A program made the position numbers and the translations under genes. DNA of 57,589 bases from a virus: positions 1 through 57,589 of the IMG/VR virus record IMGVR_UViG_3300034112_002235; one strand, written 5' to 3'. The notes beneath the pieces are model-generated. The model was not told where the DNA came from, searched no databases, and saw only the letters and a list, made by a program, of their open reading frames with translations. Below, in pieces: positions 8,007 to 16,085 of the stretch. The number at the start of each line of letters is the position of its first letter. The stretch's first letter is position 1.

Positions 8007-8741
8007 ATGGAATTTTTTCACGTAGGTTCTTGTGACAATGTAGAAGATAATAGAAAATTTGGCATATTTTTATACAGAAACGCAATACCAAGAGAACTTA
8101 ATATTCCAGAAAGACTAGAATCAGCTATAGGCAATAGCTCTCATGAATTATTTAAATGGTCAGAAGCTATGGTTGGCTATAATGAAAGAATGCCAGAGTA
8201 CAGAGATTGTGTGGACTTGAAAATGAGCCCTGCACACTGGCAGTTCCTTACTCCAGAGTTTGAAGAAGTTAAGAAGTGCTATGATGATGTAGATACCAAC
8301 CTTAAGAAGTGTCTTGCTCACTACGAATCTTTATATAATTTTAAGATGGATTATATGGAGGCCATTAACTTTGTTAGATACAACCCAGGTCAGCATTTTG
8401 CTGTCCATGCAGACCATGGCTTCTCCTACACGTGCACAGTATCTTCTGTGATCTATTTGAATGACGACTACGAAGGCGGAGAACTATGGTTCCCATATCT
8501 TGATATTAAATTCAAACCTCAAGCTGGAGATATCATACTATTCCCATCCACTTTTATATATGCGCACTCATCCCTAAAGGTTACTAGTGGCACTAAATAT
8601 TCTGCAGTTACTATGTTTGATTATAATGATAATAATCATAAGTATGGGACAGGCTATGGAGCAGATGGCTCTAAAGTGGATCCGACAAAAGGTATAACAA
8701 AAGGATCTAATCAGCCTCTCGCATATCCTCAACCAGAATAA
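8007..8741 (+). CDS. 2OG-Fe(II) oxygenase 3, Arg-to-Lys at the 2OG site
   Basis: 244 residues, ATG 8007 after TTAGGAGAAAG. It is a paralogue of oxygenase 1 along its whole length (shared WQFLTPEFEE and LNDDYEGGEL blocks). Fe(II) ligands are H134-x-D136 (VHADHG) and H187 (YAHSS). At the place where the paralogue has R187 in SGLRYS, this protein has K197 in SGTKYS. Lys replaces Arg in a minority of active family members, so activity is plausible but cosubstrate binding may differ. A Lys/Gly/Asp-rich tail of about 30 residues is extra. Confidence 0.85.
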   Translation: MEFFHVGSCDNVEDNRKFGIFLYRNAIPRELNIPERLESAIGNSSHELFKWSEAMVGYNERMPEYRDCVDLKMSPAHWQFLTPEFEEVKKCYDDVDTNLKKCLAHYESLYNFKMDYMEAINFVRYNPGQHFAVHADHGFSYTCTVSSVIYLNDDYEGGELWFPYLDIKFKPQAGDIILFPSTFIYAHSSLKVTSGTKYSAVTMFDYNDNNHKYGTGYGADGSKVDPTKGITKGSNQPLAYPQPE

Positions 8742-8750
8742 GGAGAAATT

Positions 8751-9350
8751 ATGTTTGAAAAAAATGAATTACCAAGTTTAGAACGCTTTGAGTCATCAGT
8801 GTATGATATTCCACTATCGTCATTGGATGGTGAGGAAAACATCCTTGCCAAGAATAAAGGTAAGGTAACAATGATAGTCAACGTAACTGGAGAGTGTGCA
8901 AATTCTGCTCAATATCCAATTATTGAGAATCTATATAAAGAATATAAAGATTTAGGTTTTGAAGTATTAGCTGTCCCAAGTACAGATTTCTGCGAAGATG
9001 CCTACGGTGCGTTTAAGGAATCTAATGCAAGCCCAGTTCACATGAGGGACCATATGAAAGAATTGTATAAGACAGATCTTCCATTCAGTGAGTTGGTAGG
9101 TATTGCTCCAGAGCCAAAGGCCGACGTAGAACAGCATCCTTTTTACAAGCTAATTCAAGATGGTAAAGACCCAATTCAAGGTAATTTTGAAAAAATAATC
9201 ATAGGTAGAGATGGAAAAAAAATGCTCCGTTTTTGTAATTCTGATTTGTTAGACTTAGCGTTTAATGCAGGAGAAAGAAAAACTAACGCAGAACAAGCTC
9301 TTATAAATATCAAAGCTGCAATAGAAGTATTGTTGGATGATACAATCTAA
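8751..9350 (+). CDS. Glutathione peroxidase-like thioredoxin-fold protein 1
   Basis: 199 residues, ATG 8751 after AAGGAGAAATT. A thioredoxin fold of glutathione peroxidase type: SSVYDIPLSSLDG start, VNVTGEC with the likely peroxidatic Cys at 49, and the LYKEYKDLGFEVLAVPS strand-helix block. The usual Gln/Trp partners of the catalytic Cys are not clear and the FPCNQF motif is changed to VPSTDF, so the protein is divergent. It may remove peroxides or reduce disulfides made near the iron enzymes around it. Sitting 9 bases after an oxygenase, it looks like one transcription unit with it. Confidence 0.65.
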   Translation: MFEKNELPSLERFESSVYDIPLSSLDGEENILAKNKGKVTMIVNVTGECANSAQYPIIENLYKEYKDLGFEVLAVPSTDFCEDAYGAFKESNASPVHMRDHMKELYKTDLPFSELVGIAPEPKADVEQHPFYKLIQDGKDPIQGNFEKIIIGRDGKKMLRFCNSDLLDLAFNAGERKTNAEQALINIKAAIEVLLDDTI

Positions 9351-9353
9351 TTT

Positions 9354-10058
9354 ATGACACAAGTTACTTTAACTAAGACTCATCAAAACCCACCACAGAT
9401 AGTCCAGTCTAGGGTTAAAAGAGATTGGATGGATAACACATATAAAAAACATGCGTATCAGTGTCTTCCTATGACTACAGCCAACGTACATGGGTGGGAA
9501 TTGATACTTCCGCAAGATGTAGTAGTTCAATGGGATGGCGGGAATAGCAATGTAAAGATTCTTAGCGGTGAAGAATATATGGGTAGAGCACTTGCCTATG
9601 GCGGAATTATTGGTATGGTTTCTTTTTCAGTTGGATGGGCATTTGGAACCGAAGAAGGTTACGAAACTTGGATTGGTGGTTCTCCAAACTATATGGTTGA
9701 CGGAGCATCTCCCCTTAGTGCAATCATACCAAGTAGTTGGTGGCCAGATGAATTTCAAATGAATTGGGCTATTAATAAAATAGGTGAGCCAGTGACATTT
9801 GAAGCAGGAACACCGTTTATGTTTTTTAATATTTTTAAAAGTGATCTTCTTGAATCAGTTGAGTTTAAAGTAGATAATCTTTGGGACAAGCCAGAATTAA
9901 TGAACGCGCGCGCAGCTTATGGAGCTGCTAAAATGAAGAAAAACCAAGATGAACCTTGGACTTGGATGAAAGGCATCAGAACTGGTTTAGACGAAAAAGG
10001 CAACAGAATTGGTCCAGCAAATTCTGGACTTTTAAAGTTAAACAATCCCAATAACTAG
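9354..10058 (+). CDS. Unknown phage protein, DUF6065-like
   Basis: 234 residues starting 3 bases after the peroxidase-like stop. An opening CLPMTTANVHGWELILPQD block, with HGWEL and a following WDGG, resembles the DUF6065 family often found beside phage and bacterial oxygenase or modification genes; this recall is tentative. Trp-rich loops (SSWWPDEFQMNW) and a GTPFMFFNI strand suggest a beta-sandwich or cupin-like enzyme fold. A helical Lys/Asp tail ends near PNN. No catalytic residues can be named. Confidence 0.5.
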   Translation: MTQVTLTKTHQNPPQIVQSRVKRDWMDNTYKKHAYQCLPMTTANVHGWELILPQDVVVQWDGGNSNVKILSGEEYMGRALAYGGIIGMVSFSVGWAFGTEEGYETWIGGSPNYMVDGASPLSAIIPSSWWPDEFQMNWAINKIGEPVTFEAGTPFMFFNIFKSDLLESVEFKVDNLWDKPELMNARAAYGAAKMKKNQDEPWTWMKGIRTGLDEKGNRIGPANSGLLKLNNPNN

Positions 10059-10068
10059 TTACTATATC
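10059..10068 (+). promoter_or_regulatory. TTACTATATC element (candidate late promoter)
   Basis: Same core as at 3421 and 22449, 33 bases before ATG 10101. The only other feature in this 42-base gap is a ribosome site, GTGAGG. Confidence 0.35.
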
Positions 10069-10100
10069 ATCATACATTTTTACCAAAGAAGTGAGGCACA

Positions 10101-10355
10101 ATGTCATTTTCGTTAGTTACGCAAGCAGAAAAATTAAGAAGCTTAAATTCTGCTAAAGCAGATTTTCAAGCAGAGATTTATAAGAATATTGCAAAATTAG
10201 GATTTGATCCAGATACTTACGATATGTCTACTTGGAATTTTGATCCAGTAGCATCCTCAATTGATGATGATCCCGGTTATGGAATGAAGTCCAGTATCAC
10301 ATCCGGATTAGCACGTATCGCTAGCATAGATGCAAAAATAGCAGAACTATCCTAA
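10101..10355 (+). CDS. Small helical phage protein
   Basis: 84 residues, ATG 10101 with GTGAGGC upstream. The N-terminal helix (TQAEKLRSLNSAKADFQAE) has heptad spacing. A central acidic/aromatic part holds two FDP motifs, and a C-terminal helix ends IDAKIAELS. It is probably a coiled-coil structural or assembly protein. First of four small genes in a row (10101-11109), which look like one operon. Family not recognised. Confidence 0.55.
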   Translation: MSFSLVTQAEKLRSLNSAKADFQAEIYKNIAKLGFDPDTYDMSTWNFDPVASSIDDDPGYGMKSSITSGLARIASIDAKIAELS

Positions 10356-10366
10356 AGGAGTAAGAA

Positions 10367-10606
10367 ATGGCTGTGAATGATTTGCAAAAACAAGAAATGA
10401 AAAACAAAGCTGCAGTATATCTAGAAAAATCGATATACACATTATCGTATCTGTTATCGGTAGATCCAGAAAGCGCTCTTGAAGTTTCAAACGTTGGTGA
10501 ACTTATTGCACTTTCATCAATTACTGGAACGCTATCAACTTCAACAACTGCTAGTTTTAATTCATTATTTAATCAAATAGCTTCTCTAAAACTATTGGAA
10601 CAATAA
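10367..10606 (+). CDS. Small helical phage protein
   Basis: 79 residues, ATG 10367 after AAAGGAGTAAG, a strong ribosome site. It is helical and Ser/Leu-rich with no motif that I recognise. Lies 11 bases after the preceding gene. Confidence 0.55.
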   Translation: MAVNDLQKQEMKNKAAVYLEKSIYTLSYLLSVDPESALEVSNVGELIALSSITGTLSTSTTASFNSLFNQIASLKLLEQ

Positions 10607-10609
10607 CTT

Positions 10610-10804
10610 ATGGCGGACAATATTATTGACAATTCTGAGTCCGATACCAATGATGATTTAGTTCCAACGTTTTCTAAGGCAGCTGGCATCTTTACATTTC
10701 CAGACGGAGTTGAATTTCAATGCCAGATTCTTAAAGCAAGTAAGATAAAAACAGACAGATTTTTTACAGGGTTTTCAATTAACAACGATGACGAAGAAGA
10801 GTAA
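10610..10804 (+). CDS. Small acidic phage protein
   Basis: 64 residues, starting 3 bases after the previous stop. Acidic at both ends (DNSESDTNDD and NNDDEEE), with a central beta hairpin around FTFPDGVEFQCQIL. Unknown family; probably part of the same small-gene operon. Confidence 0.5.
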   Translation: MADNIIDNSESDTNDDLVPTFSKAAGIFTFPDGVEFQCQILKASKIKTDRFFTGFSINNDDEEE

Positions 10805-10806
10805 AT

Positions 10807-11109
10807 ATGACCTATAATGCAGAACAAGATCTTGAATACATAGAGTCAGTCTTGGCTTTACAATTATACATAATTGGTCTTACAGCAGAAGATATGGATA
10901 TTCTATCTATTGATGAAATCATTTCTCAAGCAAGAACATTTAATTTGATTAACCAAGAAATTACCCCTATTGGAACTCCAAACTCGCAACAAGAACAAAC
11001 GTATAGAGACGAACCAGTAGTTGCAATTTTAAGAAGTCAAAGAACTTTAATTGTATCTACCATTAGAAGATTTTGGTGGATGCGCCAAATAGCATTAGGA
11101 GCCGCATAA
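10807..11109 (+). CDS. Small phage protein
   Basis: 100 residues, ATG 10807 two bases after the upstream stop. N-terminal helical acidic half (AEQDLEYIESVLALQLYIIGLT) and a basic C-terminal helix with RRFWWMR. Unknown family. A helical pair resembling small fibre-region proteins of T4-like marine phages is possible, but I cannot confirm it. Confidence 0.5.
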   Translation: MTYNAEQDLEYIESVLALQLYIIGLTAEDMDILSIDEIISQARTFNLINQEITPIGTPNSQQEQTYRDEPVVAILRSQRTLIVSTIRRFWWMRQIALGAA

Positions 11110-11110
11110 T

Positions 11111-11830
11111 ATGAGCATAGAAAAATCCTTCTTCTCTAGAATTAACAACCTAGTAAAACCTTATAGATCAAATGAAGAAATAAATCAGCTTGAATATGAT
11201 AACTTTGCTAAGATTAAAGAATATTTAGATACTCTTCCTTTGGATAAGAGAAAAATAGCAGTAGGTGGAGATATCTTTATGTGGTATTTTGACACTTTTT
11301 CTAGAGAAGATTCGGTACATAAAAGTACAGATGGCTATAGATATGGAGATAATCCACAAGAAATTACTTTCATGATTAAGAATCCGGCCAAGTCCTTATT
11401 GTCACACTCAGTATGGAGCATGAGTTTCATGAAAACTGTAGCAAGCAGATCAGAGCTTACACTAATAAATAATTATCAATTAAACCTTCTTGAACGCTGT
11501 ATTTTAACAGAGGCAGAAATAGCCGAATTGGACTATGACGTAATTTCAAGACAAGACGCTGAAGCATCAGCTGCCGGTCCTTTTGATTTCATATCATTTG
11601 GCTCATATGATATAATACATGATCCATCATTAGTTCTTTCTTACTTCAATATGTTAGCTGATAATGGCGTTATGTTAATAACTTGGGCTAACGATGGTGG
11701 AAATCTATATGAAGCTGACGCAGAGTATTCTCCTTATTCTGAAATAAACCAACATTTAAAGAGTTTAGAAAACGTATGCGTGTCTCACGATTACACTCTA
11801 CTAGGAACAACAACTGTCGTAAAACTGTAG
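11111..11830 (+). CDS. Possible SAM-dependent methyltransferase-like protein
   Basis: 239 residues, ATG 11111. A strand-helix pattern (PFDFISFGSYDIIHDPSLVLSYF then ADNGVMLITW) near residues 155-195 matches the end of a class I methyltransferase fold, where a substrate-side strand and an 'everything in one go' strand lie. The glycine-rich SAM-binding loop is not evident (residues 50-60, IAVGGDIF, is the nearest), so it may be degenerate. It lies directly before an oxygenase and could act in the same modification pathway (inference). Confidence 0.4.
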   Translation: MSIEKSFFSRINNLVKPYRSNEEINQLEYDNFAKIKEYLDTLPLDKRKIAVGGDIFMWYFDTFSREDSVHKSTDGYRYGDNPQEITFMIKNPAKSLLSHSVWSMSFMKTVASRSELTLINNYQLNLLERCILTEAEIAELDYDVISRQDAEASAAGPFDFISFGSYDIIHDPSLVLSYFNMLADNGVMLITWANDGGNLYEADAEYSPYSEINQHLKSLENVCVSHDYTLLGTTTVVKL

Positions 11831-11836
11831 TATAAT
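11831..11836 (+). promoter_or_regulatory. TATAAT box, leaderless start
   Basis: TATAAT ends 6 bases before ATG 11843 and overlaps the end of the upstream gene. It matches the layout at 2585 and 13123, so transcription would start at or very near the ATG. Confidence 0.45.
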
Positions 11837-11842
11837 ACTATC

Positions 11843-12520
11843 ATGATAGTAATTGATAATTTTATAAAAGATTCTGAGCTATTAAAGCAAATTGAATTGT
11901 CAGAAAACTTGTTCCCCCAATCAATGGGTTCAGAAATAAGAATTGCTACTGAATTAAACTCATATCACTATGAGAAATCAAGTTGTTTTGCCCCATACAT
12001 GTTTTGGGATGGTTGGTGGAAATCTGAAACAAACACACTTTCCAAACAAATAATTAAATCTATATGGGAAAACAATCTCCCTTTTGATGAAAAAGATGTT
12101 TGTGGTTTCGAATATTGGACTAGGACATTTAACCCTGGTCAATACCTAGATACGCACGTTGACGAAGACACCTTCTTGTATGCAAAAGAGAAAATTTTTC
12201 GTGGTCCAGCAATAGGCTGTGTGTACTACCCTCATACGAATGATGTTGTAGGCGGATTCCTAGAGTTGCATCCTAATGCAATTATTGAGAATACTCTCAA
12301 CGCCTTAGAAACAGAAAATATTAAAAATAATATTTCTGTGCTTGAAGAACGTGAAAGAATAGCTTGCAAACCAAATAGACTGATAATTTTTGATGCTGGC
12401 CACATGGTTCATAATACTACTCCTCCAATTACGGGAATAAGAAGGGTTATGATCATCAACGTTTGGCATAAGGATAGTCCTCCCTTAGCCCTAGAAACCG
12501 GTGAATTTTACTATGAATGA
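11843..12520 (+). CDS. 2OG-Fe(II) oxygenase 4
   Basis: 225 residues. Iron ligands H105-x-D107 (THVDED) and distal H190 (HMVHNT), with 2OG-binding R200/R201 in GIRRVMIINVW. The core has a GGFLELHP strand in place of the usual GGEL block. This subfamily is different from oxygenases 1-3 and resembles a procollagen-lysyl or general 2OG-Fe(II) type with a Trp-rich middle. No Shine-Dalgarno precedes it; the TATAAT at 11831 suggests leaderless translation. It overlaps the next gene by 8 bases. Confidence 0.8.
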   Translation: MIVIDNFIKDSELLKQIELSENLFPQSMGSEIRIATELNSYHYEKSSCFAPYMFWDGWWKSETNTLSKQIIKSIWENNLPFDEKDVCGFEYWTRTFNPGQYLDTHVDEDTFLYAKEKIFRGPAIGCVYYPHTNDVVGGFLELHPNAIIENTLNALETENIKNNISVLEERERIACKPNRLIIFDAGHMVHNTTPPITGIRRVMIINVWHKDSPPLALETGEFYYE

Positions 12521-13112
12521 TTTTGAATTCCAATCGCTTTTAAACATTGGCATTTATAAGAAAAAATTAAACTATATAGATAACAATAAACTATATGAAG
12601 AAATAAAAACACATTCTAAAAAAATTGACAATTCATTTGTTGAAGATAAAAACCATTCTTATTTTGAGGATCAGACATATCCATTTGGTGAAACAGAATC
12701 AGAAAAACTTATTACCGCACTCCAAAGCGAAGTAAGCATAGCTCTTGGTAAAGAGATGCTACTAAACGATATATGGACTCTAACTCTAGAATATGGTCAG
12801 TCTGTTGGTTATCATTCCCATAAATTGAATACACACTTATATCCAAACGAATATTACTCCATTGCCTACTACGCAAACGCCCCAGAAGGAAGTGCTGATA
12901 TTCAGTTTAATATAACTGCATGTAACACGATGGAAAGTTTTGTTTCCGTAGCAGCAGAAGAAGGATTATTAATTATATTCAATTCTTTCATACCCCATAT
13001 GACTAATAGGCATAATAACTTAGATCAAAATAGGGTTGTTATAAGTGCAAATCTTTCCCCAAAATATCCTACGCAAGCACAAACTCAAGATTGGTCAGGA
13101 TACGCCAGATAA
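12513..13112 (+). CDS. 2OG-Fe(II) oxygenase 5, PF13759-like
   Basis: 199 residues. ATG 12513 overlaps the upstream TGA, which favours translational coupling; the GTG at 12501 is an alternative. The C-terminal core resembles the PF13759 putative oxygenases common in T4-like cyanophages: H101-x-H103 (YHSHKLNTH, with H108 nearby), a SIAYYANAPEGSADIQF strand, FNSFIPHMT (H162) and R174 in QNRVVISANL. In this family the first motif is HxH rather than HxD. Confidence 0.65.
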   Translation: MNDFEFQSLLNIGIYKKKLNYIDNNKLYEEIKTHSKKIDNSFVEDKNHSYFEDQTYPFGETESEKLITALQSEVSIALGKEMLLNDIWTLTLEYGQSVGYHSHKLNTHLYPNEYYSIAYYANAPEGSADIQFNITACNTMESFVSVAAEEGLLIIFNSFIPHMTNRHNNLDQNRVVISANLSPKYPTQAQTQDWSGYAR

Positions 13113-13122
13113 TAAGGTGTGC

Positions 13123-13128
13123 TATACT
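13123..13128 (+). promoter_or_regulatory. TGC-TATACT promoter, leaderless start
   Basis: Extended -10 box TGC-TATACT in a 23-base gap, with 7 bases to ATG 13136. There is no Shine-Dalgarno, so the transcript would start at the ATG. Confidence 0.5.
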
Positions 13129-13135
13129 ATAAAGT

Positions 13136-13459
13136 ATGAACGATCAAAAAACACCAAACATCATTGGAAATTGGCAAGTTTCTGTATTTACCCCATTTGG
13201 AGTTAGTAACAGTACGGCCAACATTACTTCAATTGAACCATTTGTTTCTGGAACAATTATTGGCGAAAGAGGTTCCTTAGATTTTGACAATGGCGTTGTA
13301 TCAGGTGATACAATTACATTTTCTGCAACCGTAGATACCCCAATAAAAGCTACTCTTACCGTAAATGTAGAAGTAGTTGATGACAAATTTGAAGGCACCT
13401 TAGAAATAGATCAGTATGCAAAACTCGACATCAAAGGTGAAAAAAATGTCAATTTATGA
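13136..13459 (+). CDS. Small beta-barrel domain protein
   Basis: 107 residues, nearly all beta strands. The opening (IGNWQVSVFTPFGVSN) and the following G-and-T-rich strands resemble small extracellular ligand-binding beta-barrels of the kind that read 'GxWxxxxxTPxG'. No catalytic residue is seen. It overlaps the following peroxidase-like gene by 14 bases and shares its leaderless-type promoter, so the two are probably made together. Confidence 0.5.
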   Translation: MNDQKTPNIIGNWQVSVFTPFGVSNSTANITSIEPFVSGTIIGERGSLDFDNGVVSGDTITFSATVDTPIKATLTVNVEVVDDKFEGTLEIDQYAKLDIKGEKNVNL

Positions 13460-14063
13460 TATAGAAGCTACATCGATAGATGGTCAAAAAAACTACTTAT
13501 CCACGTTTAAAGGTAAACTTACTTTGATCGTAAACGTCTCCACAAAGGCTGGTGGTTATGAACCTAAGTGCTCCAAGGTGTGGTCTTATGCTAGAACATC
13601 GCGTCAATTGTGGCAACTGCAACAAGTGCATGACGAATTTAAGGATAGAGGGTTTTCCGTATTGGCATTTCCTAATAACCAATTTGCCCAAATGGAACCA
13701 GGAACAAATGAAGAGATAATCCCTTTTGTTAAAGAGCATTATCCTTTTGTGACTTTTCCATTTTTTGAAAAAGCAGATGTCAATGGGAAAAACGAACACC
13801 CTGTATTTTCAGCGCTGAAGGGTAATGAGAAGAGAAACTACTCAGACTTTACCGCTGATCAAAGCGATAAGGCTGTAGAGAATCAAAATTTAGCTGGACA
13901 AGCAATTGCTAGAATTTCACATGGATATGAAAAATTTTTAGTTAGTAGAGACGGTATTATGGTTGCTAGATTTAACTGGCAAGATATGCCTCTAGATGAA
14001 GTACCAAGGGTTATGGGTGCCGGATGGACAATTAGAGAAGCTATTGATGAGATGTTAGGATAA
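13446..14063 (+). CDS. Glutathione peroxidase-like protein 2
   Basis: 205 residues, ATG 13446 with AAAGGTGAAA upstream. A clear glutathione peroxidase scaffold: SIYDIEATSIDGQ, LTLIVNVSTKAG, then HDEFKDRGFSVLAFPNNQF and PGTNEE around residues 60-90. The usual catalytic Cys right after the first strand is displaced; a Cys is present at 42 within an insertion (GGYEPKCSKVWSYARTS) that normal family members lack. Whether it is a peroxidase or a modified structural relative cannot be told. It is the second such protein within the oxygenase block. Confidence 0.75.
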   Translation: MSIYDIEATSIDGQKNYLSTFKGKLTLIVNVSTKAGGYEPKCSKVWSYARTSRQLWQLQQVHDEFKDRGFSVLAFPNNQFAQMEPGTNEEIIPFVKEHYPFVTFPFFEKADVNGKNEHPVFSALKGNEKRNYSDFTADQSDKAVENQNLAGQAIARISHGYEKFLVSRDGIMVARFNWQDMPLDEVPRVMGAGWTIREAIDEMLG

Positions 14064-14065
14064 TT

Positions 14066-15166
14066 ATGGAAAATCAACCAAAAGATAAATTTATTAATAG
14101 TACTCCATTTCCAGTTACACCAGAGATTGGTGAAAAGGAACTAAAAGAAATAAATGACTTTCAGATAGAAGTGCTTGGACCTGGTGTTATCGTTTTCAGA
14201 AATGCTTTTAAAATAGATCAAGAATTGATACTTAACTATATTGATTCTAAAGCCGAAAAAGCTCATGAAAACAGATGGACTTATATTACCGGAGAAGACG
14301 GCGTAGAGTACGGTATCAATGAAGATGGTTTTAGATATAGGCTTCAGGATGTCCCAACTACACCAATTAGACTTTTACACCCTGTTACGGATGAAACTCC
14401 AGACAAGGTTAAAGATTTTTTTCTTTACCTAGAAGAACAGAATTACAAATGTCTTCTTAAGTACATAGATAATTACCCACTAGTTGTTGGCAGTATCTGG
14501 TGGAAAAATAGAGGTCACGTTTTAAGATATGGTGATGGCGGCATATTAGGTTGTCATTCAGATAACGATACAAACTACAAGGTAACTGGCGGAGTCAGAT
14601 ACATGCCTAGAGGCATGGTTGCTGCAAGACAAACTTGTGGATCATTATTATACCTAAATGACTGTGTCGAATCTGAAGAAGAATTAGATGGAAGAAACTT
14701 TACAGGTGGTCATCTTCGTTTTATTCACCTTGGCATTTCATACAAGCCGCAAAGAGGCGATATTATATTTTTCCCAACAAACTACATTGCTGCTCATGAT
14801 GTTGAGAAAATGGGCAAGGGTGTAAGATATTCTTATCTATCTTTCTTTGGCCAAGGTGGCGATGACATCCCAGCTAATGTAGTTATTAGCGAACCAGAAA
14901 GAAGCTTTGAATGGTGTCCAGGTGTTTGGCTTAATAATATATATGATGATTATGAAAGATACTGTAAATCGCCATATTCACTATTTAGCAATCCAGAAAA
15001 CACTAAAGTAGAGCTTGGCTGGAATCCAGTTTATCAAGGTAGAAATGTTGCCCAATATAGCAGTACTCACGAAGCCATAGAGGTTAAGGAGCAAGTTGCA
15101 GTTGCAAATAATTCTGACGCTGACCTTCCAGAAGGTCCGTGTGGGACTGATCCAGTAGCCATATAA
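14066..15166 (+). CDS. 2OG-Fe(II) oxygenase 6, long subfamily
   Basis: 366 residues, starting 2 bases after the peroxidase-like gene. First of four related genes in tandem. Core: H164-x-D166 (GCHSDND), distal H244 (AAHDV) and R254 (GVRYSY). The N-terminal helical domain (40-150) has the subfamily signature GxxVFRNAF and a WWxxRGH strand shared by all four. A C-terminal extension of about 100 residues, Gln- and Asp-rich at the end, is unique here. Substrate unknown. Confidence 0.85.
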   Translation: MENQPKDKFINSTPFPVTPEIGEKELKEINDFQIEVLGPGVIVFRNAFKIDQELILNYIDSKAEKAHENRWTYITGEDGVEYGINEDGFRYRLQDVPTTPIRLLHPVTDETPDKVKDFFLYLEEQNYKCLLKYIDNYPLVVGSIWWKNRGHVLRYGDGGILGCHSDNDTNYKVTGGVRYMPRGMVAARQTCGSLLYLNDCVESEEELDGRNFTGGHLRFIHLGISYKPQRGDIIFFPTNYIAAHDVEKMGKGVRYSYLSFFGQGGDDIPANVVISEPERSFEWCPGVWLNNIYDDYERYCKSPYSLFSNPENTKVELGWNPVYQGRNVAQYSSTHEAIEVKEQVAVANNSDADLPEGPCGTDPVAI

Positions 15167-15176
15167 GGTGAATGCA

Positions 15177-16085
15177 ATGTTAATGCCAGAACATCTTGGT
15201 TCTGGTATAGTTCTTTTTAGGAACGCTGTTAATGTGGATCAAGATATTATTCTTCCATATATTGCATCTCTAAAAGAAAAAGCAATAAAAGAAGACTATA
15301 CAATAGTTTACGACGATAGCAATAAGCCGATCTATGCAATAAATAGAAGTGGGCATAGATATACTATAGAAGATATATATAAAAGTTCAAGTCATATTAT
15401 GAACTTTGTAGATGAGAATACCAGTAAAGAAATTATTGATTTTTTTGAGGGCTGCGAAAGATCTTTTTATCAAGGCGGATTAAGTTATACAACAGTCTTT
15501 CCAATGATATTGACAAGCTTATGGTGGAGAACACAAGGTCATATATTAGCTTACGGGCCAGAGAGCGCAATGGGTCTACATAGTGATAATGATGTGAACT
15601 ATCAACCTGGCTTTGAACCAGATCTTCAAGTAGCAACTAGAAGTGTTTTGGGTATGATTATCTATCTGAATGATTCAGTTGAAACAATAGATGATATCAA
15701 AAATTATGAATACCTAGGTGGGGAAATAGAATTTCCTTACGCAAATATAAAATATAAACCAAAAACTGGAGACATGTTAATGTTTCCATCCAACTACCTA
15801 GGTTCACATGAAGTGTATCCGTGCACGGATGGAAACAGATATGCTTACATAGGTTATTTTTCTCAAGGTTCACCTCATCTAGAAAGAGGGATCAATATAA
15901 CTCATGGTGAAATTCCAGTTGGTTCTCAAGGTCAAATATGGATGCCAAATATAGTTAAAGACTATGTAGATTTTGTTAATGAAAATTATAAAGACGTAGA
16001 CCCAAAAAAGATTAACGAGTTGCTACGAGCAACACATAGAGTGTACAATAGTGCTAACACTGTTAAGGAGATGCGCGATGAATAA
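15177..16085 (+). CDS. 2OG-Fe(II) oxygenase 7, long subfamily
   Basis: 302 residues from ATG 15177, which has AAGGTGA just upstream; a GTG at 15168 and an ATG at 15183 are alternatives. Paralogue of the previous gene: H135-x-D137 (LHSDND), H211 (GSHEV), R221 (GNRYAY). Shared markers are SGIVLFRNAV and LNDSVET. It overlaps the next gene by 8 bases, which suggests coupled translation. Confidence 0.85.
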   Translation: MLMPEHLGSGIVLFRNAVNVDQDIILPYIASLKEKAIKEDYTIVYDDSNKPIYAINRSGHRYTIEDIYKSSSHIMNFVDENTSKEIIDFFEGCERSFYQGGLSYTTVFPMILTSLWWRTQGHILAYGPESAMGLHSDNDVNYQPGFEPDLQVATRSVLGMIIYLNDSVETIDDIKNYEYLGGEIEFPYANIKYKPKTGDMLMFPSNYLGSHEVYPCTDGNRYAYIGYFSQGSPHLERGINITHGEIPVGSQGQIWMPNIVKDYVDFVNENYKDVDPKKINELLRATHRVYNSANTVKEMRDE

